Shown: positions 1 to 5,829 of the stretch, piece after piece
Position numbering within the stretch: the stretch's first letter is position 1
Layout: every line of letters begins with the position of its first letter
Source: Planctomycetota bacterium
GTDB taxonomy: Bacteria; Planctomycetota; UBA11346
Assembly (NCBI GenBank): GCA_947440715.1
Contig: CANETI010000040.1
Span: forward strand, 1 to 11,435
Direction: 5' to 3'
Length of the DNA stretch: 11,435 bases
Notes under the pieces: model-generated
What the model saw: only the letters and a program-made list of their open reading frames with translations
Told to the model about the DNA's origin: nothing
Database searches by the model: none
Position numbers and translations under genes: made by a program

Positions 1-671
1 AGCGTTGGTACGGCTGGTTCAGCACAATTCGGCGCGCAACCGTCACCATGCTGATGGTCATGTCCGTGGTCATGTCCGTGCCCGTGATCACCATGTTTCA
101 ACGACTCTTCAACATGCGGCAAGAGAATATGTTTGCTGGAAATACGCCACACCATAAAACCGACAATAATGGCAACAAATAATCCACCGATGCCACGCAG
201 AATCGGATAGCGCGCATCTTGAAACGCTAGCCAGGTGGTGAATAACACCGTTGGATTAAGGATAGGGCCAGCCAATAAATAAGTGATCGTATGCGGCAGG
301 GGCAGGCCTTTACGCAGCAAACCGCGCGCTACGGCTAAGACACCGCATTCACAAGCCGGAAATGCCGGTGCGACAATCGCGGTCGCCGGAATACCGAGTA
401 AACCTAAACGTTTGGTCAGCCGCGGTAGCAAGGTCGCTGGCATAAATAATTCAATAATGCCAGCGATTAAGGATCCGATTAATATATAGGGAACGGCTTC
501 TAAGACGATGGAGATGAAATAGGCCGAAAAGGTTTCGTGCCACGGCTGACGCCCGGCGAGCGGCGGGAACAACACGATGGTCAGCAATATCATGCTGATG
601 AATAACGAGCGATTCACGAATGAGCCGCTCTTGGCGTTAGGTGCTAAATTGGGAGTCGGCATCGTGGCCAT
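1..671 (-). CDS. DUF318/ArsP-type permease with His-rich C-terminal tail, partial (runs off the left edge)
   Basis: About 223 codons are visible and the reading frame leaves the window at base 1 without a stop. The protein begins MATMPTPNLAP; a second ATG three codons in (662) is an equally possible start, and neither has a clear Shine-Dalgarno sequence. Hydrophobic segments lie near residues 22-40, 48-76, 92-108, 125-150 and 160-177. The family hallmark PACECG is near residue 107, followed by RKGLPLPHT and a LLAGPILNPTVLF segment, as in DUF318/ArsP-type permeases, which include Cu/Zn efflux members. The segment after the last visible helix is very rich in His and Asp (GDHGHGHDHGHDHQHGDG) and then has two Cys (GCAPNC), a plausible metal-binding loop. 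Its neighbour, divergent beyond repeat element A, is a zinc-type binding protein, which supports a metal role. An organoarsenical or other substrate cannot be excluded. The rest of the protein lies outside the window. Confidence 0.8.
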   Translation of the reverse strand, partial: MATMPTPNLAPNAKSGSFVNRSLFISMILLTIVLFPPLAGRQPWHETFSAYFISIVLEAVPYILIGSLIAGIIELFMPATLLPRLTKRLGLLGIPATAIVAPAFPACECGVLAVARGLLRKGLPLPHTITYLLAGPILNPTVLFTTWLAFQDARYPILRGIGGLFVAIIVGFMVWRISSKHILLPHVEESLKHGDHGHGHDHGHDHQHGDGCAPNCAEPAVPT

Positions 672-725
672 AGGGCGGCGTAGGTTGGAGTTGGGCGGGA
701 AGGGGCAAGGGTGGGGGCCTTCATG

Positions 726-753
726 GGTCCGGTAGTCCGGAAGTCCGGAAGTC
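726..753 (+). repeat. Tandem 8-bp repeat, left arm of element A (AGTCCGGA units)
   Basis: There are two exact AGTCCGGA units (734-741 and 742-749), one degenerate unit before them (GGTCCGGT, 726-733) and a partial AGTC after them. Each unit contains the self-complementary hexamer TCCGGA. The array is the inverse of the right arm at 896-950. Confidence 0.9.
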
Positions 754-801
754 TTGCGTGATCATTACGTTTGGGGTGGTGGTGCGTTGTCCTTGGGGCT
801 G

Positions 802-848
802 CAGAAAGGCGGGGCCATTTATTGCCGATACTGGCCCCAGCCTTTCTG
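802..848 (+). other. Central hairpin of element A
   Basis: The 5' arm CAGAAAGGCGGGGCCA (802-817) pairs with TGGCCCCAGCCTTTCTG (832-848). All 16 pairs are Watson-Crick, with a single bulged A at 839 and a 14-base loop. Copy 2 has an equivalent hairpin with the same bulge. There is no U-tract after the stem, so it is not a typical intrinsic terminator. Whether it acts as RNA or as a DNA cruciform cannot be told from sequence. Confidence 0.8.
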
Positions 849-895
849 GTGCCCTGCTTATACCGTCCAAAGTAGATAACCAATCGATGACCGTG

Positions 896-950
896 GACTT
901 CCGGACTTCCGGACTTCCGGACTTCCGGACTCATAAAGGACTTCCGGACC
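896..950 (+). repeat. Tandem 8-bp repeat, right arm of element A (GACTTCCG units)
   Basis: Four exact consecutive GACTTCCG units run from 896 to 927, followed by GACT. After a 7-base break (932-938) comes one further unit at 939-946, followed by GACC. The units are the reverse complement of those in the left arm, so the two arms can pair over at least 20 bases. The array has more units than any other arm in the window, as expected if unit number changes by slippage. Confidence 0.9.
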
Positions 951-990
951 TCTAAGGGTTCCCTGATGTCCCTTGTCTCCCCCAATCTCG

Positions 991-1010
991 GTAATACATA
1001 GTAATACATG
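991..1010 (+). promoter_or_regulatory. Direct repeat at the binding-protein start codon (possible operator)
   Basis: GTAATACATA is followed immediately by GTAATACATG, a 10-base direct repeat that includes the ATG of the metal-binding-protein gene. A repeat spaced by about one helical turn could bind a regulator such as a zinc or manganese repressor. It is not a recognisable Zur palindrome, and no assignment to a regulator is possible. It also leaves no room for an ordinary Shine-Dalgarno site, and none is seen upstream. Confidence 0.3.
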
Positions 1011-1898
1011 CGCCTACTCATTATCCTTGGTTTGTTTGTCTCGTTAGCGGCTGCGGAAACGGTGCCGCTGCGCGTGGTGTGCACGACGACGATTATAAGC
1101 GACATTGTCAAACAGGTTGGCGGGACGCGAGTGCAGGTGGTGAGTTTGCTGAAACCTGGCGTTGATCCACATACCTTTCAACCGTCGCCAGACGATGTGA
1201 GCGTGATTGCTTCAGCGCGGGTTGTCGTAGTGAATGGACTTGGTTACGAAGAATGGATTGAGCAATTAATTAAACAGGCGGGCATGCCGCGAGATCGCGT
1301 GGTGGTCGCAACAACGGGTATTGAGCCAATGACCGCAGGCGCACATCGCCATGACGGACATGCGCACGGCAGTGATCAAGACCCACACGCTTGGCATGAT
1401 GCAAAAAATGGCATGCGTTACGCCGCTAATATTCGCGACGCATTAATCACTGCTGATCCAGCAGGCGAAAAAGATTATTCCGCATGGACGGAATTATACC
1501 AAGCACAGTTGCGCGTCATGGATGCCTGGATTCGCAAGCAAGTAGCAACAATTCCGCCAGAGCGTCGCGTCCTGGTGACCAGCCATGATGCCCTGTCTTA
1601 TTTTGCTCGTTCCTATGGTTTAGAGGTCGTTCCCGTGGAAGGCATTGCTACTGGACAAGAACCGAATCCCGCGCGTTTTTCTGAGTTAATCGCAACCTTG
1701 CGTAAACGAGGCATTCCTGCGGTATTTGTCGAAAATTCTGCCAGTCCACGCACCGTAGAACGGCTCGGCCTTGAGGCGGGCGCGCGCTTGGGCGGGGTCT
1801 TATTAGCCGATAGTTTAGATACCGCAGGCCGTCTGGGGGACAGTTACCTGGGATTATTTATGCACAACACGCGAGTAATTGTGGGTGCATTGCAGTAA
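1008..1898 (+). CDS. znuA: Zinc-type metal ABC transporter substrate-binding protein (ZnuA/TroA family)
   Basis: The 296-residue protein captures a divalent metal in the periplasm and hands it to an ABC permease. Residues 1-16 form a signal peptide (MRLLIILGLFVSLAAA). Likely ligands are His55 (GVDPHTF), His127 (DPHAWHD), His193 (TSHDALSYF) and an Asp near 268 (LADSLD). A His-His-His-Asp set is typical of zinc-type members; Mn-type proteins usually have Glu at the third site. A His-rich loop (residues 113-120, HRHDGHAH) sits just before the second ligand, as in ZnuA. The start is fixed because an in-frame TAA lies two codons upstream (1002-1004). No ATPase or permease gene follows: the next gene converges from the other strand after 53 bases. 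The partners must therefore be elsewhere, perhaps left of the window. The family assignment is firm; zinc over manganese is inference from the ligands. Confidence 0.88.
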   Translation: MRLLIILGLFVSLAAAETVPLRVVCTTTIISDIVKQVGGTRVQVVSLLKPGVDPHTFQPSPDDVSVIASARVVVVNGLGYEEWIEQLIKQAGMPRDRVVVATTGIEPMTAGAHRHDGHAHGSDQDPHAWHDAKNGMRYAANIRDALITADPAGEKDYSAWTELYQAQLRVMDAWIRKQVATIPPERRVLVTSHDALSYFARSYGLEVVPVEGIATGQEPNPARFSELIATLRKRGIPAVFVENSASPRTVERLGLEAGARLGGVLLADSLDTAGRLGDSYLGLFMHNTRVIVGALQ

Positions 1899-1951
1899 GG
1901 TAATGAGCTACGCTAGGCGATCACTCGTTCAGCGGCAGCATAAAATTTAGC

Positions 1952-3424
1952 TTAAAACTTTTCGCTCCACGCGCCGCGTGATATCATTCCGCTTACCTGA
2001 GCGGGTGAACCATCGGGGCGTATAATATGCATATCTTCAATTTTAATCATTTCCCCGGCACGTAAGAGTCCGAGATATAATTCGAGGCCGTCATTCATCT
2101 GAGAGTTTGCGTTCAGCGCGATCGGCTTGGCGATAGCGAAACCATACGTTGGTAACAAGGTGGGTGTGATCGTCGCATGAGGCGCCTGCACCACGACGCG
2201 CACAGGATTGGTAAAGTCGATAAAATCGCTGTCGCCCTGATTGCTGACCATGAGTGCATAATGATTATTGCCGAGTGGCTGAATGCGTGGCACCACGCGG
2301 GCTTGGCTGATGACATTCGTCGCAGCGGCCACGACTTGATTGATGCTCAGTGATTTCGTTGATTCGCGGCCAGGTAAGCGAAAAAGCAAAACGCCCTGAC
2401 AAAATCGTGGTTGTAGGCGGTTGATGGTGTTAAATTCAGCGGCGAGTCCTTGTGGAGTGGCTCCAGCAAAGGCAACGTGTTGTCCCGCTTCAATACTGTA
2501 ACCGGCAACTTTTACGGCTTGGGGAAAGCGTACTTGGATAATATTTTCTTGTCGATGAAATACGGCTGTGACCATACCCCCTGCGCTTAATGCTTGCTCT
2601 GGTGACATGGCAATGGCGGGCTTCAACAACGTACCGTCTTTGGCATAGAGACTGCATTGTTCGTAAGTGGGTAATCCAATGCGATACGGACGACCAACGG
2701 CTTCTAATTTTGGTATGGCCCACTCTAAATCGGGTGCACCCAATAACGGCGTAGTTCCAACCGGATCAAAGGGCACGTAGGTATTATAGAATTGCGGGGC
2801 AACCAGATCGACGACGTGCATGAGTTCTGATAATTCACGGCTGTGAATCCAATCGACTAACATGGTAATGGATAAATGAATGTCAGAGGGCAGCGTTAGG
2901 CGTAATTGTCGCAGGAAATCAATGTAGGCGGGTAATTTTTTTGTTGGTACATCGCAATCAATTTGCAGGCCAATGGTCGCCATCGTGCAATTGCGTTCCC
3001 AGCCACTGAGAATGATCGGAATGAGTAGGGGCCCCAGATCAGGAGTCATTTGTTTTGCGAGAGCCGCATCGATGCGAACTACTAAATGCTGGCGTTTTCC
3101 TGGAATGGGTGAAGAGGGACGTCCTTCAGGTTCCCATGTGGGTGCGGGTGTGGTGCCACGAATAAATCCACACAGTGAAAAAATGTCGCGGCTACCCAGT
3201 CGATCGAGTTGGGTTAATTCATGCGTGCTTAATAAACGATTGGCACCCCAGTCCCAATAATCAATTGGGACACTCGTTAATGGGATTGTGGTTGGCTCCA
3301 TTGTTTGTGGCCAATTTCCAGCGACGAGCAAGGAGCAGACGGTGGCAGCAATCAGCGCTAATACACCAGTTAATCGCCGCGTCGATGTGTCGGCTACTTG
3401 TGGATCACTAGGGTCATCATTCAT
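1952..3424 (-). CDS. DUF3142 domain protein, probably membrane-anchored or secreted
   Basis: This 490-residue protein has a short hydrophilic start, then one hydrophobic segment (about residues 19-36), which is either an uncleaved anchor or a signal sequence. The middle resembles DUF3142 proteins. It has a strand ending in GLQIDCDVP (about 152-160), then an alpha/beta run with FLRQLRLTLP (170-179) and LSITMLVDW (184-192), then VDLVAPQFYN (205-214). This pattern suggests a TIM-barrel, glycoside-hydrolase-like fold, but no catalytic pair can be named. In the QIDCD segment a Cys lies between the two Asp. The last 150 or so residues look like beta-rich accessory sequence. The small CoA-binding gene lies 71 bases upstream on the same strand, so the two may be co-transcribed. 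No Shine-Dalgarno site is clear before the chosen ATG. The substrate is unknown. Confidence 0.65.
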   Translation of the reverse strand: MNDDPSDPQVADTSTRRLTGVLALIAATVCSLLVAGNWPQTMEPTTIPLTSVPIDYWDWGANRLLSTHELTQLDRLGSRDIFSLCGFIRGTTPAPTWEPEGRPSSPIPGKRQHLVVRIDAALAKQMTPDLGPLLIPIILSGWERNCTMATIGLQIDCDVPTKKLPAYIDFLRQLRLTLPSDIHLSITMLVDWIHSRELSELMHVVDLVAPQFYNTYVPFDPVGTTPLLGAPDLEWAIPKLEAVGRPYRIGLPTYEQCSLYAKDGTLLKPAIAMSPEQALSAGGMVTAVFHRQENIIQVRFPQAVKVAGYSIEAGQHVAFAGATPQGLAAEFNTINRLQPRFCQGVLLFRLPGRESTKSLSINQVVAAATNVISQARVVPRIQPLGNNHYALMVSNQGDSDFIDFTNPVRVVVQAPHATITPTLLPTYGFAIAKPIALNANSQMNDGLELYLGLLRAGEMIKIEDMHIIRPDGSPAQVSGMISRGAWSEKF

Positions 3425-3495
3425 GATGATGCGCAGGCATAATTAATATTTTTTCCATGGTTGATGCCGCTGTCGAATCATCCGTCTCAGCAGAT

Positions 3496-3897
3496 TTAGC
3501 CCAGATGATCAAGTGGATCTCCATATCCGAGCACCACCAAGGTGCAGGCTTCAACCACGCGCACACCGCGCGCTCGCGCCGCACTCGTTAACGGTTCACC
3601 ATCGGCTCCTGGGTTTAGCCATAATACCGTTGGTGCACAGGCGATGATGTCGTCCAACATGGCCAAGCCAGCGGTGGGGTTTACATACATGCAGATAATA
3701 CTCGGTTTTCCCGGTAATAGCGAAAGGCTTTTATACACCGGGCACTCGGCAATCACGCCACCCGCTGGGTGGACAGGCCATACCGTATAACCTTGAGCGC
3801 GGTAACGTATCACCGCTTGATGACTGTATCGCTCTGGTTTGTTGGAAGCGCCAACGATGGCAACGGTGCGTGGAAGAGATGGTGAAACAGCAGACAT
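3496..3897 (-). CDS. Small CoA-binding domain protein (Rossmann fold)
   Basis: The 133-residue protein consists of one CoA-binding domain of the type fused to acyl-CoA synthetases and succinyl-CoA ligases, here free-standing (CoA_binding_2/YccU-like). Seen in order: the strand TVAIVGASNKPERYSHQ (11-27) with the nucleotide-loop signature GAS, the second strand YTVWPVHP (37-44), a C-P-V-Y-K-S-L segment (52-58), and NPGADGEPL (95-103) before a final VRVVEACTLVV (112-122). Length is normal for stand-alone members. The start is well supported: reading on the minus strand, GAGGAG lies 5 bases before the ATG. It may form an operon with the DUF3142 gene downstream and is divergent from the transketolase-like gene. 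Its physiological role is generally unknown; CoA or a nucleotide is the presumed ligand. Confidence 0.85.
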   Translation of the reverse strand: MSAVSPSLPRTVAIVGASNKPERYSHQAVIRYRAQGYTVWPVHPAGGVIAECPVYKSLSLLPGKPSIICMYVNPTAGLAMLDDIIACAPTVLWLNPGADGEPLTSAARARGVRVVEACTLVVLGYGDPLDHLG

Positions 3898-4003
3898 CGA
3901 AACTCCTCGCTAACAGAGTAGGCCCATTACCACCTTGCTCAGATGCGTGTCGGCTGCCAGCATCGGACTTTGCCAAGGACGGCAAGTATTTAGGAGATCA
4001 CGG

Positions 4004-5293
4004 ATGTCGCATGAGCTGATGCAGGAACTTTCCACGTGGTTGGAGCAATGTGCAACAGAGACCATTTTCCCAGGCCGACTACGGTTGTTCTGCGACGAAC
4101 GCGTTGCCCATGTGTTATCGGCGCCACAGCGAGCGATAGCTAATTGGCAAGGTGCCACAGATGGGTGTCTCTTTGGTGCTGCGTGCGGCGCTGCATTTAT
4201 GGAAAATCAGCGCCATGGCCATGTCGTTGTGCTGTTGCCGACACGTGCGTTACAAGATGAGCAAGTACGAGGTGCCGCTCATTTAGCGGTACGCTTAGCG
4301 CTGAAGAAAATGACATTAGTTATTGTTGGCACGGACGTATCGGACAGTGATTGGCTAATTGAAGCAGGTTGGAGCCGTATTGGTGGCGGTTTGGTTGTCA
4401 GTCATTTGTTGCCGCCGACGGCCAGTTTCGCGGTAGCGCCAGCGCGGTTGCGTGAAGAACATCAGCCGGTTCATTTAGCATCGTTATTGCCAGGCGATTT
4501 ACCGGCGTGGCCAGTGGACGATTTAAGTGTGCCATTGGCATCAATCGCTGATTGGTTGTCGTGGATTGCTCTGCGTGAACCGCATGTGGTGGTCGCGGAT
4601 ATTGCTACTCCTTGGCGTAATGTTGCACCCAGTGCGGTCTTATTGGCTGCATTAGCGCAATTAGCGAGTGAAGGGCGACGCGTATGTTGGCGCGTGCCAA
4701 CGGGCACCAGCTTATTCCCGTGGTTGGCCGTCATGCACGATATTGGGCGTCGTGGTCATGGAATAAAATTAATCGTTGCAGCACGTGATTTACCAAACCG
4801 TCCGCAATTAGCAGCGCTGACCGGTTGGTGGGTATTGGTGCCGAATGATGTCGGCGAAGCGGCGGCGATGTTGGCGTTTACCTTGGCCTGCGATGATCCC
4901 GTTTTGTTGGCGTTACCAGCCGCGATGCCTGTTCCTTTGCCTACTTGGATAGCAGGACAGGCATATCTACCAGGAAGTGGGCGCTGGCTATGCCATGGCC
5001 CACAGGCCACCATCGTCTGTGATTATCGTACGTTGATTGCCGCAACCCAAGCGGCGACGGAGTTGAGTCGCGAAGGCATTCATGCTGGCGTGTTAATTTG
5101 CTCGACGCTCATTCCTTTACCGATTGGTGACCTCGATCACATTCCACCGGCACCAATTATTGCGTGTGGGAATGACCTGGGTGTGGCATGGTCATCCGCC
5201 ATGATCGACCGCGATTTGTCTATCAGCACGGTCGATGACGGTATGAATGCACAGGCAATTATCGAATTAGTAAAAGCGAAGCGACGGCGGTAA
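4004..5293 (+). CDS. Shortened transketolase/DXP-synthase-like protein, probably lacking normal ThDP binding
   Basis: The start at 4004 is chosen because TAGGAG lies 8 bases upstream; an upstream in-frame ATG at 3935 has no such site and adds 23 residues of poor quality. The 429-residue product follows the three-part order of transketolase-like enzymes. An N-terminal diphosphate-domain-like part has DGCLFGAACGAAF (53-65), then HVVVLLPTRALQDEQ (73-87) and LKKMTLVIVGTD (100-111). A pyrimidine-domain-like middle has VVVADIATPW (195-204), GHGIKLIVAARDL (251-263) and DDPVLLALPAAMP (297-309). A C-terminal domain has ATIVCDYRTLI then EGIHAGVLICSTLIPLP. In active enzymes the second N-terminal strand carries GDG and the next ends in an Asn pair; here these read LPT and VGTD. 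The usual length is about 600 residues or more. I infer a divergent, possibly non-catalytic paralogue. The match was made by eye and the function is unknown. Confidence 0.55.
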   Translation: MSHELMQELSTWLEQCATETIFPGRLRLFCDERVAHVLSAPQRAIANWQGATDGCLFGAACGAAFMENQRHGHVVVLLPTRALQDEQVRGAAHLAVRLALKKMTLVIVGTDVSDSDWLIEAGWSRIGGGLVVSHLLPPTASFAVAPARLREEHQPVHLASLLPGDLPAWPVDDLSVPLASIADWLSWIALREPHVVVADIATPWRNVAPSAVLLAALAQLASEGRRVCWRVPTGTSLFPWLAVMHDIGRRGHGIKLIVAARDLPNRPQLAALTGWWVLVPNDVGEAAAMLAFTLACDDPVLLALPAAMPVPLPTWIAGQAYLPGSGRWLCHGPQATIVCDYRTLIAATQAATELSREGIHAGVLICSTLIPLPIGDLDHIPPAPIIACGNDLGVAWSSAMIDRDLSISTVDDGMNAQAIIELVKAKRRR

Positions 5294-5343
5294 CAGAATT
5301 TATCTTGCTGATGTCTTCCGTGACCGTTGAAAAAGCCTTTACG

Positions 5344-5829
5344 TTATTGGACAGGCTGTGATTCGATCCAACCTTCAAGCCAGGTGGCGATTTGTAATCC
5401 AGCGCTATTGGCGGCTAATTCAATCGCTGCGGCTTCATCGTTGAGTCCTGCGCTATAACATATGCCGGACCATTGGTTAATAACCGAACCATGTTTTGAC
5501 GTCAGCATGACGTTGCCGGAAATAGTAATATTCCAGCGCGTGGCGATGCCGCGTGAATCACTGCCGATGGCTTGAATGACTTCTTCGTCAATGGTGAGAC
5601 TGAGTTTGGCTGAACCGGCTGGGTTAACGTTCCAGCCTAATTTACTTTCAATGGCGGCAGCGACTTCTTTTTGCAAATAACCTTGTGAGCGTACCACGTT
5701 GGTGGCATTTGAGGTGATGACGACACGAACTGGTTCGCCGAGCGGTTTCACGCCAGCCAAACGATACGAACAGCTCGATAGTGTGATGAGCAGGCACAGG
5801 GCGACCAATACGAATAAGAACCGCATCAT
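5344..5829 (-). CDS. lptE: LPS-assembly lipoprotein LptE-like
   Basis: The 161-residue lipoprotein is expected to plug the LptD barrel and help insert lipopolysaccharide into the outer membrane. A type II signal peptide ends in the lipobox LSSC, so Cys20 would be lipidated. The mature part starts SYRLAG, which is characteristic of LptE-like proteins, and continues with GEPVRVVITSNATN, an amphipathic stretch GYLQKEVAAAIESKLG, and strands LSLTIDEEVIQ and RWNITISGNVML. Its length suits the family. The ATG overlaps the TGA of the bamD-like gene (ATGA, 5829-5826), so translation is probably coupled; no separate Shine-Dalgarno site is seen. A second ATG directly follows (5826). LptE is poorly conserved, so the call rests on the lipobox, the SYRL start, the size and the BamD-like neighbour. 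Confidence 0.75.
   Translation of the reverse strand: MMRFLFVLVALCLLITLSSCSYRLAGVKPLGEPVRVVITSNATNVVRSQGYLQKEVAAAIESKLGWNVNPAGSAKLSLTIDEEVIQAIGSDSRGIATRWNITISGNVMLTSKHGSVINQWSGICYSAGLNDEAAAIELAANSAGLQIATWLEGWIESQPVQ

Larger units (their letters stand above)
714..965 (+). mobile_element. Repeat element A: palindromic MITE/REP-like element, copy 1
   Basis: This element fills most of the 336-base gap between the permease and the binding-protein gene. Its core (751-898) matches the reverse complement of 8498-8644 with about 25 differences over about 148 aligned bases and one single-base indel (hand alignment). Tandem 8-bp units flank the core: AGTCCGGA on the left, GACTTCCG on the right, so 734-753 is the exact reverse complement of 896-915. 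Outside the arrays the ends are also related to each other and to copy 2: left GGGGGCCTTCATGGG, right (reverse complement) GGGAACCCTTAGAGG. I therefore put the limits near 714 and 965. No target-site duplication is visible. No transposase or convincing protein is encoded, so it would be non-autonomous if mobile. The boundaries and the 'mobile' label are inference; the repeat itself is directly seen. Confidence 0.7.

Noticed and set aside
734..753. CCGGAAGT as a transcription-factor motif (ETS-like)
   Set aside because: That motif belongs to eukaryotic factors; the surrounding genes are clearly bacterial.
896..950. CRISPR array
   Set aside because: The units are 8 bp and directly adjacent with no spacers, so this is a simple tandem repeat.
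758..955. Open frame of 65 codons within repeat element A (and a similar short frame in element B)
   Set aside because: A one-base indel between the two cores shifts the frame, the frame runs into the 8-bp arrays (which do not keep phase), and there is no ribosome site. The openness comes from base composition, although a conserved-looking CPxG segment precedes the indel.
1899..1951. Intrinsic terminator between the convergent znuA and DUF3142 genes
   Set aside because: Only weak, short AT-rich pairing (TTTA-GCT-TAAA) is present, with no GC stem and U-tract.
3935..4003. Upstream ATG at 3935 as the start of the transketolase-like protein
   Set aside because: It has no ribosome site, whereas the ATG at 4004 has TAGGAG at good spacing.
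5294..5343. Intrinsic terminator between the transketolase-like gene and lptE
   Set aside because: No stem-loop followed by a T-run was found on either strand in these 50 bases.
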